DNA of 43,715 nt from NCBI RefSeq assembly GCF_026130045.1, contig NZ_JAIBNX010000023.1, positions 17,271 to 60,985 of the forward strand, written 5' to 3'. The DNA comes from Micromonospora sp. CPCC 205371 (GTDB lineage Bacteria; Actinomycetota; Actinomycetes; Mycobacteriales; Micromonosporaceae). Shown here in pieces: positions 8,327-15,783 of the stretch; within the stretch, counting starts at the first letter, position 1; each line of letters begins with the position of its first letter. A model generated the notes under the pieces. That model saw only the letters and a list, made by a program, of their open reading frames with translations, had not been told where the DNA came from and ran no database searches. Both the position numbers and the translations under genes were made by a program.

Positions 8327-9350
8327 AACTACGCCGCCCGCTGACCCGCTTTTGAGTGTGCGCGACCTGCGTGTGCAGTTCCCCACCGACGACGGCCTCG
8401 TACGCGCCGTCGACGGGCTCTCCTTCGACGTCGCGCCCGGCGAGATCGTCGGCGTGGTGGGGGAGTCCGGTTCCGGCAAGTCGGTGACCGGCCAGGCGAT
8501 CCTCGGCCTGCTGCGCCGGACCCGGGCGCGGGTCACCGGCGAGATCCGGTTCGACGGCCGGGACCTGGTCACCGCGCCCGAGGCCGAGCTGCGGCGGCTG
8601 CGCGGCGCCGAGCTCGCCATGGTGTTTCAGGACCCACTCTCCGCGCTGCACCCCTACTACACCGTCGGAAGCCAGGTCAGCGAGGCGTACCGGGTGCACA
8701 ACCGGGTCAGCAAGCGAGCCGCCCGGGAGCGGGCCGTGCAGATGCTCGACCGGGTCGGCATCCCCGAGCCGCACCGCCGCTACGGCGCGTACCCGCACGA
8801 GTTCTCCGGCGGTATGCGGCAGCGCGTGATGATCGCCATGGCGCTGGTGTGCACGCCCCGGCTGCTCATCGCCGACGAGCCGACCACGGCACTGGACGTC
8901 ACCGTGCAGGCTCAGATCCTCGAACTTCTGGGAGACCTGCGCGACGAGTTCGGCTCGGCGGTGCTGCTGGTCACCCACGACCTCGGCGTGGTCGCCGAGA
9001 CCTGCGACTCGGTGGTGGTCATGTACGCCGGACAGTGCGTCGAGCAGGCCGGCGTCGAGGACCTGTTCGCCCGCCCGCAGGCCCCGTACACGTGGGGCCT
9101 GCTCGGGTCGATGCCGCGCGTCGACCGGGACCGGCGCGATCGGCTGGCGCCGATCGGCGGGCAGCCGCCGTCGTTGCTGGCCATTCCGCCCGGTTGCGCT
9201 TTCGAGCCGAGATGCGGGTACCACGAAGAGGTACCGGAGAGCCGGTGCGTCGATGAACGCCCCGCGCTTGTCCACGATGGACAAGGACGCGCCGTGCGCT
9301 GCCACCTCACAGCCGGGCAGCGGCTGACCCTGCGACCGGTGGCCCCATGA
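8316..9350 (+). CDS. Peptide ABC transporter ATPase (DppD-like)
   Basis: The product is a 344-residue cytosolic ATPase. The chosen start is ATG 8316, eight bases after GAGGG and inside the end of the permease gene; an upstream GTG at 8292 has no binding site. Motifs in order are Walker [13 protein letters not shown]-loop [17 protein letters not shown] signature FSGGMRQR, Walker [13 protein letters not shown] and the H-loop in [10 protein letters not shown]. The C-terminal oligopeptide-transporter extension is present, with [19 protein letters not shown] and paired cysteines, which in relatives can carry an iron-sulfur centre. It forms a heterodimer with the next ATPase, which it overlaps by ATGA. 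Confidence 0.95.
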   Translation: MPVETTPPADPLLSVRDLRVQFPTDDGLVRAVDGLSFDVAPGEIVGVVGESGSGKSVTGQAILGLLRRTRARVTGEIRFDGRDLVTAPEAELRRLRGAELAMVFQDPLSALHPYYTVGSQVSEAYRVHNRVSKRAARERAVQMLDRVGIPEPHRRYGAYPHEFSGGMRQRVMIAMALVCTPRLLIADEPTTALDVTVQAQILELLGDLRDEFGSAVLLVTHDLGVVAETCDSVVVMYAGQCVEQAGVEDLFARPQAPYTWGLLGSMPRVDRDRRDRLAPIGGQPPSLLAIPPGCAFEPRCGYHEEVPESRCVDERPALVHDGQGRAVRCHLTAGQRLTLRPVAP

Positions 9351-10309
9351 CGGACCTGTTGACGGTGAGCGACCTGCACAAGGACTTCGGCGGCGTGCGG
9401 GCCGTCGACGGCGTCTCGTTCACCGTGCGGGCGGGGGAGACGCTCGGCCTGGTCGGCGAGTCCGGCTGCGGCAAGTCCACCACCGCCCGCCTGGTGACCC
9501 GGCTGCTGGAGCCGACGTCCGGCAGCGTCCGGTTCGACGGGCACGAGATCAGCCGGTACCCCGAGCGCAAGCTCCGCCCGCTGCGACGCGACCTGCAGAT
9601 CGTGTTCCAGGACCCGATCGCCTCCCTCAACCCGCGGCACACCGCCGGCACCATCCTCGCCGCACCGTTCCGCATCCAAGGGGTACGCCCACCCGGCGGC
9701 CTGCGGGCGGCGGTGGCCGAGCTGATGGCCCGGGTTGGGCTCAACCCGGAGCACTACAACCGGTACCCGCACGAGTTCTCCGGCGGCCAGCGGCAGCGAC
9801 TCGGCATCGCCCGCGCCCTCGCGCTGCGCCCGAAACTGGTGGTCTGCGACGAGCCGGTGTCCGCGCTGGACGCCTCGGTGCAGGCCCAGGTCGTCAACCT
9901 CCTCGCCGACCTGCGCGACGAGTACGGCCTGTCGTACCTGTTCGTGGCCCATGACATGGCGGTGGTGCGGCACCTGTCCGACCGGGTCGCGGTCATGTAC
10001 CTGGGTCGCATCGTCGAACTCGCCGACCGTGACACCCTGTACGCCGCACCCCGCCACCCGTACACGCGAGCCCTGCTGTCGGCGGTACCCGTGCCGGACC
10101 CGGCGCTGCGCGGGCGCCGCGAGCGCGTGCTGCTTCGCGGCGACCCGCCGGCCGCGGGAGAGGCCGCCGTGGGGTGCCGCTTCCGCGGCCGCTGCCCCCG
10201 CTACCGCGACGACCTCGACGACACTCAGCGCGAGCGCTGCGCCACCGAAGACCCGCAGCTCTCCAGCGACCCGTCAGGCGCCGTAGCCTGCCACTTCCCC
10301 GGCCATTAG
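9347..10309 (+). CDS. Peptide ABC transporter ATPase (DppF-like)
   Basis: This second ATPase (320 residues) starts within the ATGA overlap at 9347. It has Walker [14 protein letters not shown]-loop [14 protein letters not shown], signature FSGGQRQR, Walker [13 protein letters not shown] and H-loop [10 protein letters not shown]. The C-terminal extension ends with [14 protein letters not shown] and a distant cysteine, as in DppF/OppF. With the DppD-like subunit it powers the importer. Only 12 bases separate its stop from the MurG-like gene, in the same direction, so the glycosyltransferase may be on the same transcript. Confidence 0.95.
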   Translation: MTDLLTVSDLHKDFGGVRAVDGVSFTVRAGETLGLVGESGCGKSTTARLVTRLLEPTSGSVRFDGHEISRYPERKLRPLRRDLQIVFQDPIASLNPRHTAGTILAAPFRIQGVRPPGGLRAAVAELMARVGLNPEHYNRYPHEFSGGQRQRLGIARALALRPKLVVCDEPVSALDASVQAQVVNLLADLRDEYGLSYLFVAHDMAVVRHLSDRVAVMYLGRIVELADRDTLYAAPRHPYTRALLSAVPVPDPALRGRRERVLLRGDPPAAGEAAVGCRFRGRCPRYRDDLDDTQRERCATEDPQLSSDPSGAVACHFPGH

Positions 10310-10321
10310 GCTGACGGGGCT

Positions 10322-11491
10322 ATGTCTCTATACAGCGCTCGGCACCTGCAACGACTTCGCATGATCGTGACGGGAGGTGGCACGGGTGGACATACCTACC
10401 CGGCGCTGACCACGATCACCACGCTGCGGGCCCGGCTCGCCGAGACCGGCACCGAGCCGGAGTTGCTCTGGGTCGGGGTGAGCGACGGGCTGGAAGCCAA
10501 GATCGCCACCCGGGCCGGCGTGCCGTTCAAGGCGATCGTCACCGGCAAGCTCCGCCGCTCCACGAACCCGCGCGACCTGCTCCGCAACTTCGTCGACGCC
10601 TTCCGCATCCCGTTCGGCGTGTTCCAGGCCGTCGCGATCGTCGCACGCACCAAGCCGGCCGTCGTGCTGTCGACCGGCGGGTACGTGTCGGTGCCGATCG
10701 GGCTGGCCGCTCGCCTGTTCGGCGTGCCGTACCTGATGCACGAGCAGACCCTGAGCCTCGGCCTCGCCAACCGCATCCTTGCCCGCGTCGCCACTCGCGT
10801 CCTGCTCAGCCACGAGTCGTCGCTCGCACACGTGCCCGCCGGTTCCCGCGACCGCAGCGTGGTTACCGGAAACCCGATCCGGCCCGAGATCCTGGCGGGC
10901 GACCGCGCCAAGGGGCTGGCCGCTTTCGGTCTCGACCCGGCGGTGCCGTTCATCCTGGTCACCGGCGGCGCGTCCGGGGCGCGCCAGATCAACCAGATGC
11001 TGACCGCGGTGCTGCCCGACCTGCTGCCACACTGCCAGGTCGTGCACCAGTGCGGCGGCCTCGACATCGCCGAGATGCAGCAGGTCGCGGCGGGCCTGCC
11101 GCCCGGCCTCGCCCATCGGTACCGGGTGCTGGACTTCATCCACGACGAGCTGCCCGACCTCCTGGCCGCCGCCGACATCGTGGTCGCTCGCAGCGGCGCC
11201 GGGACCGTCGCCGAACTCACCGCGCTCGGCAAGACCTGCGTCCTCGTGCCGTACCCGTACTCGGCCGGAGGCGAACAGCGCGTCGCCGCTCGGACCCTCG
11301 CCGCGCAGGGCGCCGCGGTCATGCTGGACGGCGACGAGGCCACGCCGGACCATCTCCGGCACACCCTCCGGTCGCTGCTGGCCGACCCGGCGCGGCGGGC
11401 CGCGATGGCACACGCCGCGGCCGGGTACGGGCGCCCGGACGCCGCCGACCGGGTGGTCGCCGAGATCCTGGCGGTGGCCGCCCGAGGCTAG
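10322..11491 (+). CDS. MurG-like UDP-GlcNAc glycosyltransferase (divergent paralogue)
   Basis: The product has 389 residues. MurG adds N-acetylglucosamine to lipid I at the inner face of the membrane. The family's N-terminal loop GGGTGGH (residues 18-24), STGGYVSVP, HEQ and TGNPIR are present. Others are changed: the usual GGSQGA reads GGASGA, and the nucleotide-sugar site reads VARSGAGTVAEL followed by PYPYSAGGEQ instead of the common PLPHAxDxHQ type. This looks like a specialised paralogue rather than the housekeeping enzyme, which normally sits in the division/cell-wall cluster. The start is uncertain: ATG 10322 has no clear binding site, and ATG 10361 would begin right before the glycine loop (MIVTGGG). 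A TATACA at 10329 could be a -10 for the shorter form. It converges, three bases apart, with the D-Ala-D-X ligase gene. Confidence 0.85.
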   Translation: MSLYSARHLQRLRMIVTGGGTGGHTYPALTTITTLRARLAETGTEPELLWVGVSDGLEAKIATRAGVPFKAIVTGKLRRSTNPRDLLRNFVDAFRIPFGVFQAVAIVARTKPAVVLSTGGYVSVPIGLAARLFGVPYLMHEQTLSLGLANRILARVATRVLLSHESSLAHVPAGSRDRSVVTGNPIRPEILAGDRAKGLAAFGLDPAVPFILVTGGASGARQINQMLTAVLPDLLPHCQVVHQCGGLDIAEMQQVAAGLPPGLAHRYRVLDFIHDELPDLLAAADIVVARSGAGTVAELTALGKTCVLVPYPYSAGGEQRVAARTLAAQGAAVMLDGDEATPDHLRHTLRSLLADPARRAAMAHAAAGYGRPDAADRVVAEILAVAARG

Positions 11492-11494
11492 GTC

Positions 11495-12613
11495 CTAGTG
11501 GCTCGCGGCCGGCTCGCGCGCCACGCGGCTGCTTCGCCGCGCGAGGGCGGTGTCGATGAGCACGTCGAGCAGCGCCGGATACGCAAGGCCCGCCGCGCTC
11601 CACATCCGTGGGTACTGGGACATGGCGGTGAACCCGGGCATCGTGTTGACCTCGTTCACCACCGGGACCAGGTCCTCGTTCCCCTCGACGGTTGGTAGGA
11701 AGAAGTCGACCCGCAGCAGGCCCGAACACCCGAGTACGCGAAACGCCTCGACCGCCTGTGCCTGAAGGGCGGCCGTGACCGCGGGGGGCAGCTTCGCCGG
11801 GATGTCGAAGACGGTCTCACCCTGGTACTTGGCGTCGAAGTCGAAGAAGGAGTGCCTGTCGGGCACCCGGATCTCCAGCGGAGGCCCGGCCACTACCCGG
11901 CCGTCCGGGTACTCCAGGACTCCGACGTCCACCTCCCGCCCGCGTACCGCGGCCTCCACGAGCACCTTCGACATGCCGGTCTTGCGCGCCGTCGTGATGG
12001 CCTCGTCGAGCGACGCCCAATCGTCCACTCTGGATACGCCAACGCTCGACCCCTCGCGCGCCGGCTTGACGAAGACGGGCAGCCCGAGCCGTTTGCGCTC
12101 CTCCGGGCTCACGTCGTCTTCTTCCGTCCCATCCAGCACCACGCTGTCGGCGACGAGCAGGCCGGTCTCGGCCAGGAGCTTCTTGGTCAGCTCCTTGTCC
12201 ATTCCGATGCCGCACGCCAGCACTCCGCTGCCGACATACGGAATGCCGAAGAGCTCCAGTGTGGACTGGATGGTGCCGTCTTCCCCGTGCCCGCCGTGCA
12301 TGGCGGGAAAGGCGACGTCGACCTCGTCGCGGAGCCGGCGCAGCGCGCTCCACATGCTCTCCAGCACGGAGGGCCGGCGTCCCGCCGGATCGCGTGTCAT
12401 GTCCTGAAGCGCCACGGTGTCGACGTCGGTGGGCACCGGGTGGTCCCGGCCGATCGTCCACACGCCGTCGGTGCCGATCCGCACGGGCGTCACCTCGTAC
12501 CGCTCACGGCGCAGGTGCCGCACGATGCTCGCCGCGGAGGCGCACGACACGCCGTGCTCGGCGCTGCGGCCGCCGAAGAGGACCGCCACCCTGGTTTTCG
12601 AGTCGCCGGTCAC
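11495..12613 (-). CDS. ddl: D-alanine--D-X ligase (Ddl/Van family)
   Basis: This is a 372-residue ATP-grasp ligase that joins D-alanine to a second D-residue for the peptidoglycan stem. The start is GTG 12613, seven bases after AAGGAGG and overlapping the VanX stop as GTGA. Motifs are N-terminal VLFGGRSAEH; MHGGHGEDGTIQ; the ATP-grasp KPAREGSSVGV; the omega-loop FFDFDAKYQ (256-264); RVDFF; and NEVNTMPGFT. The omega-loop retains the Lys-Tyr pair (262-263) of D-Ala-D-Ala ligases and lacks the VanA-type loop, so D-lactate specificity is unlikely. Phe256-Phe257 replaces the Phe-Tyr I recall for typical Ddl and matches my recollection of VanC/VanG serine ligases, so D-Ala-D-Ser is possible. It is the last gene of the PLP enzyme-vanX-ligase operon. 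Confidence 0.93.
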   Translation of the reverse strand: MTGDSKTRVAVLFGGRSAEHGVSCASAASIVRHLRRERYEVTPVRIGTDGVWTIGRDHPVPTDVDTVALQDMTRDPAGRRPSVLESMWSALRRLRDEVDVAFPAMHGGHGEDGTIQSTLELFGIPYVGSGVLACGIGMDKELTKKLLAETGLLVADSVVLDGTEEDDVSPEERKRLGLPVFVKPAREGSSVGVSRVDDWASLDEAITTARKTGMSKVLVEAAVRGREVDVGVLEYPDGRVVAGPPLEIRVPDRHSFFDFDAKYQGETVFDIPAKLPPAVTAALQAQAVEAFRVLGCSGLLRVDFFLPTVEGNEDLVPVVNEVNTMPGFTAMSQYPRMWSAAGLAYPALLDVLIDTALARRSSRVAREPAASH

Positions 12614-13299
12614 GCGCACTCCTCCTTCGATGTGGTGGTGCCCGTCAGCAGCGCTGGACCGTAGTGGCTCCTGCCGGTCCCGGTGACGTACGCCCAGTAG
12701 CGGTCGCCGAAGGACCAGTGCCACCACTCGGTCGGGTAGTTCACCAGTCCGGCGCCGGACAGTGCCCGCGCCAGCGTCCGCCGGTTGTGCCGGGCCCGCT
12801 CGGAGACGTTGGTCGCGGCGGTGAAGCAGGCGTTGGCGCTGGCCTCCGGAGTCGCGTCGATGCAGGTGCCCATGTCCAACTCGATGCCCTCGTCGGTGCA
12901 CAGCGTGAGGTCGATCGCCCCACCGGTGCTGTGGGGAGCCACCTCGACCGGCGAGGCGAACTTGCTCGTCTCGACGAACAGCCGGTCCGCGCTCCAGTCC
13001 GGATGCAGGCTCCGCAGTTCGTCCCGGTACCCGTCGAAGACCGACCGTTGGGTCTCCAACCGCCGGTATCCCTCGACGACCAGCAGCCGCAGCCCGCCGG
13101 GGAGGGCGGCCTGCGCGTCCAGCAGCCGCCGCACCACCCCTTCGCGCAGGTGGGCGAAGGCATCCGTGGCACCGGCGTGGCGGTTGTCCACGTGAAGTTC
13201 GGTCACCTCGCGTACGTCCACCAACGACTCACCGTTGTCGGATAGGTCGATCGCGGCGATGCGCGGATCGGAGAGCAGGACCATCGGTCCACCCGTCAT
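12610..13299 (-). CDS. vanX: VanX-type D-Ala-D-Ala dipeptidase
   Basis: The product has 229 residues with no signal peptide, as expected for the cytosolic zinc dipeptidase that destroys D-Ala-D-Ala so that an altered dipeptide is used in the cell wall. The M15D zinc site is complete: His123 and Asp130 in APHSTGGAIDL, and Glu191 and His194 in YPTEWWHWSFGD. GYRR (78-81) holds the arginine of the family's active site. The start is ATG 13299 behind GGAGG, overlapping the PLP-enzyme stop as ATGA; its own stop overlaps the ligase start. A cell-wall-recycling role (DdpX-like) is the main alternative to resistance; the adjoining ligase favours a remodelling role. Confidence 0.94.
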   Translation of the reverse strand: MTGGPMVLLSDPRIAAIDLSDNGESLVDVREVTELHVDNRHAGATDAFAHLREGVVRRLLDAQAALPGGLRLLVVEGYRRLETQRSVFDGYRDELRSLHPDWSADRLFVETSKFASPVEVAPHSTGGAIDLTLCTDEGIELDMGTCIDATPEASANACFTAATNVSERARHNRRTLARALSGAGLVNYPTEWWHWSFGDRYWAYVTGTGRSHYGPALLTGTTTSKEECA

Positions 13300-14312
13300 G
13301 ACGCCGCCTCCTCGCGTCCCGTGCCGTACTCGGCGACCAGGCGAGCGATCACGGCCGCCTCGGCGTTTCCGCCCGTGAGCACGACGCCGATGTCGGTGAA
13401 CGACCCGCTGGCGGCCAGGCGCAGCGCACCGGCAAGGCCGGCCGCGCCGGACGGCTCCAGCAGCAGCTTGGCGTGGAAGAGTCCGAGGCACACCGCGCGG
13501 GCGATTTCGTCGTCGTCCACCCGCACGACGCCGGCGATCCGGTCCCGGACTATCTCGAACGGAAGGCGCCCCACGAGCGAGGGCCTGAGCCCGTCGGCCA
13601 GGGTTGGTGCCGGTGGCACGCTGATCCGGCGACCGGCGGCCAGGCTCTGCCCCAGCGAGTCGCATCCGACCGGCTCCACGCCGTACACGGCGGTGTCGCT
13701 TCCCTGGACCGTGAGGCAGGCACCAGCCACCCCGCCGCCCCCGCCGACCGGCACGACGACAGCGTCCAGCCGGGTGCCGCGCCGGCCGGCCTCCTCGACC
13801 AGCTCCCACGTCGCGCTGCCCTGGCCGGCGATGACATCCGGGTGGTCGTACGCGTCCAGCAGGGCATCACCACTCGCCGCCCGTAACCGGTCGACGACCT
13901 CCAGCCGTTCCTCCACCGTCGTGCCGGCCAGCTCAACCCGGCCGCCGCAGGCCTCGATACCGGCGACCTTGCTCGGCGACGCGTCGACGGGAAGCACCGT
14001 CGTGGCGGTGAGGCCGTACCGCTCGGCGGCCATCGCGACGGCGAGCGCGTGGTTTCCCGTACTCTGCGCGATCACGCCTCGATGCCCGCCCTGCTGGGCG
14101 ATCTGGTCGACCGCCCGCAGTGCGCCTCGAAACTTGTATGAGCCGCCGGTCTGAAGGTTTTCCGCCTTCAACCACAGACGCACGCCCGCGATCTGGTCCA
14201 ACGTGGTGGAACGGACCAGCGGCGTATCCACCACCCGATCGCGTAACCACCAGGCCGCCGCCTCCACGTCGTCGCGGCGCACACCTCTGTGCGCCAGCAA
14301 CCTGTTCGCCAA
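13296..14312 (-). CDS. Fold-type II PLP enzyme, serine racemase/threonine dehydratase-like
   Basis: This 338-residue enzyme has the serine/threonine dehydratase-racemase layout: LKAENLQTGGSYKFRGA with PLP lysine Lys60, the QSTGNHALAVA phosphate-side loop, and the glycine loop PVGGGGGVAG (188-197). The C-terminus has LLLEPSGAAGLAG and VLTGGN. There is no C-terminal ACT regulatory domain, so it is unlike biosynthetic IlvA and closer in size to serine racemase or catabolic TdcB. Its stop overlaps vanX by four bases, which ties it to the D-peptide genes. In that setting production of D-serine, or disposal of L-serine, is plausible but inferred. The start is TTG 14312 with GGAGG four bases upstream, a short gap; an internal GTG at residue 11 is an alternative. 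Confidence 0.9.
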   Translation of the reverse strand: MANRLLAHRGVRRDDVEAAAWWLRDRVVDTPLVRSTTLDQIAGVRLWLKAENLQTGGSYKFRGALRAVDQIAQQGGHRGVIAQSTGNHALAVAMAAERYGLTATTVLPVDASPSKVAGIEACGGRVELAGTTVEERLEVVDRLRAASGDALLDAYDHPDVIAGQGSATWELVEEAGRRGTRLDAVVVPVGGGGGVAGACLTVQGSDTAVYGVEPVGCDSLGQSLAAGRRISVPPAPTLADGLRPSLVGRLPFEIVRDRIAGVVRVDDDEIARAVCLGLFHAKLLLEPSGAAGLAGALRLAASGSFTDIGVVLTGGNAEAAVIARLVAEYGTGREEAAS

Positions 14313-14483
14313 CGTTCCTCCCCCGTCGCAGCAGTCCTCCTTAACAGATGGACGGGTGGCGCCGGGGTTGGGCTGCTACGGCGGCGATTCCTATGACCTG
14401 GTTCACAACACGCACCGCAGTGTTCCGGTTACAGATTTCGTGTTTGTCGACCGTGCTGCCGCTGCGCGCGGGACGATCGAGAC
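14313..14483. promoter_or_regulatory. Divergent intergenic region between the van-like operon and the lysin-like gene
   Basis: These 171 bases must hold promoters for both directions. I find no convincing -35/-10 pair. Reading leftward there is a perfect AAGGAGGA at 14342-14335, but it lies 22 bases before the TTG start with no ATG or GTG after it at a usable distance. A second GGAGG (14321-14317) sits next to the TTG. The middle (14380-14440) is the least GC-rich part and the likeliest place for operators. Confidence 0.4.
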
Positions 14484-15779
14484 ATGCGACGTTTCTCGAC
14501 GGTTGAAACCGGCCGGCTCGGTGAACGGATCATCAAACTGGCCGAGAAGGTGCGGGTCCGCGCCAATCTCGCCGAAAAGGACATTTACGTGACTTCCGGA
14601 ATGGATGGGGACCACGGTCCCCGGCCACACGGAAGCCACCACTATGGGCTGCACGGCAAGGATGGGTCTCGCTCAGCGGCCATCGACTTCGGCGCCCTCG
14701 ACGACTCCGAGCACCAGAAGAAGGACGAGCGCGACATGCAGGCGTTCGCCCGGCAGTGGGAAAAGGACCTCGCCGACATCACGCTGGAGCTGATTCACAC
14801 CACTCCATTCCGCGACGACAGCGGGTTCTACATCAAGGAGGGAAAGCGGACCAGTTACGGCGCGGCTACGGCGAAGGCACACCGCAACCACATCCACGTC
14901 GCCATGTCCGAGAAGCAGGTCACCGCGGCTGAGAAGCGCCTCCGTTCGACGAGCGCGCGCTCAGCCTTGCCCAAGCACGCCGTATCGGATTGGTGGACGC
15001 ACCACGTCGGCGAGAAGGGCCTGGACTATTCCTTCGACCGGCCCGCGCCGGACGCGTCGTGGAAAGCGGGCTACCGGTTCGTGATGCGCTACCTGTCATG
15101 GCGCCCCAACGACAAGATCCTGACAAAGTCCGAACTGGACGCCTTGTTGAAGCGTGGCTTCGCGGTCGGGCTCAACTGGGAGTTCGACGCTAGCGACCAG
15201 TTGCGCGGCCGCGAAGGTGGCCGCAAGGACGGTGCGGAAGCGCTGCGCCAGGCGCGCGCCCTCGGCGCGCCGAAAGGGCTGACCATCTACTTCTCGGCCG
15301 ACTGGGACGTCCAGCGCGGACAGGTCGCCGCCTGCAAGGCGTACTGGAAAGGCGCCCAGGAAGCGCTAGCGGGCCAGTACAGGGTGGGCGTGTACGGCGG
15401 GCTCCGGGCGGTGTCGGCCGCCCTCGACGGTGGCTATCGCGGTTGGCAGACCTTCGCCTGGTCCGGCGGGGAATGGGACAAGCGAGCGCACATCCGTCAG
15501 ACCAGGAACAACTTCAAGCTCGACGGCGCCAGCGTCGACCGGAACGAACTCCGAAGCCTGGACGCCGGTCTGTGGGGGCTGTCCGATGAGGAGGACATGA
15601 TGATTTTCGGAAAGGTCAAAGGCAAGGCCGCCGTCGTCAAGGCACTGCAGGACCACACGTACGTGGACATGAAGGACTGGCCCGCCGTCAAGAGGGTGCT
15701 GGAATCGGGCGGTGGCAGGCTCGTCGAGTTCGACTCCAAGGAGCAACTCGAGGCCGTCCTCGGCAAGAAGGCGGCCTGA
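14484..15779 (+). CDS. Two-domain lysin-like protein: M15-like zinc peptidase plus DUF1906
   Basis: The product has 431 residues. The first 150 carry a zinc-peptidase pattern like D-Ala-D-Ala carboxypeptidase or endolysin domains: SHHYGLHGKDG with His52/His53, AAIDFG with Asp68, and the closing HRNHIHVAM with His136 and His138. Residues about 170-365 match DUF1906, the GH25-like fold of mycobacterial Rv2525c: GLDYSFDRP, FVMRYLSW, VGLNWEFD, IYFSADWDV and VGVYGGLRAV. A 60-residue tail is unassigned. No signal peptide or Tat motif is visible, which is odd for a wall-cutting enzyme and recalls phage endolysins. The start is ATG 14484; its binding site is weak. It is transcribed divergently from the van-like operon and converges with the AraC gene. 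Confidence 0.82.
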   Translation: MRRFSTVETGRLGERIIKLAEKVRVRANLAEKDIYVTSGMDGDHGPRPHGSHHYGLHGKDGSRSAAIDFGALDDSEHQKKDERDMQAFARQWEKDLADITLELIHTTPFRDDSGFYIKEGKRTSYGAATAKAHRNHIHVAMSEKQVTAAEKRLRSTSARSALPKHAVSDWWTHHVGEKGLDYSFDRPAPDASWKAGYRFVMRYLSWRPNDKILTKSELDALLKRGFAVGLNWEFDASDQLRGREGGRKDGAEALRQARALGAPKGLTIYFSADWDVQRGQVAACKAYWKGAQEALAGQYRVGVYGGLRAVSAALDGGYRGWQTFAWSGGEWDKRAHIRQTRNNFKLDGASVDRNELRSLDAGLWGLSDEEDMMIFGKVKGKAAVVKALQDHTYVDMKDWPAVKRVLESGGGRLVEFDSKEQLEAVLGKKAA

Positions 15780-15783
15780 GCGG

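Noticed and set aside
11495-12613. VanA-type D-Ala-D-Lac ligase
   Set aside because: The omega-loop keeps Lys-Tyr and lacks the VanA-type sequence, and no VanH-type dehydrogenase is present.
13296-14312. Biosynthetic threonine dehydratase IlvA
   Set aside because: No C-terminal ACT regulatory domain is present and the gene is translationally coupled to vanX and the ligase, not to isoleucine genes.
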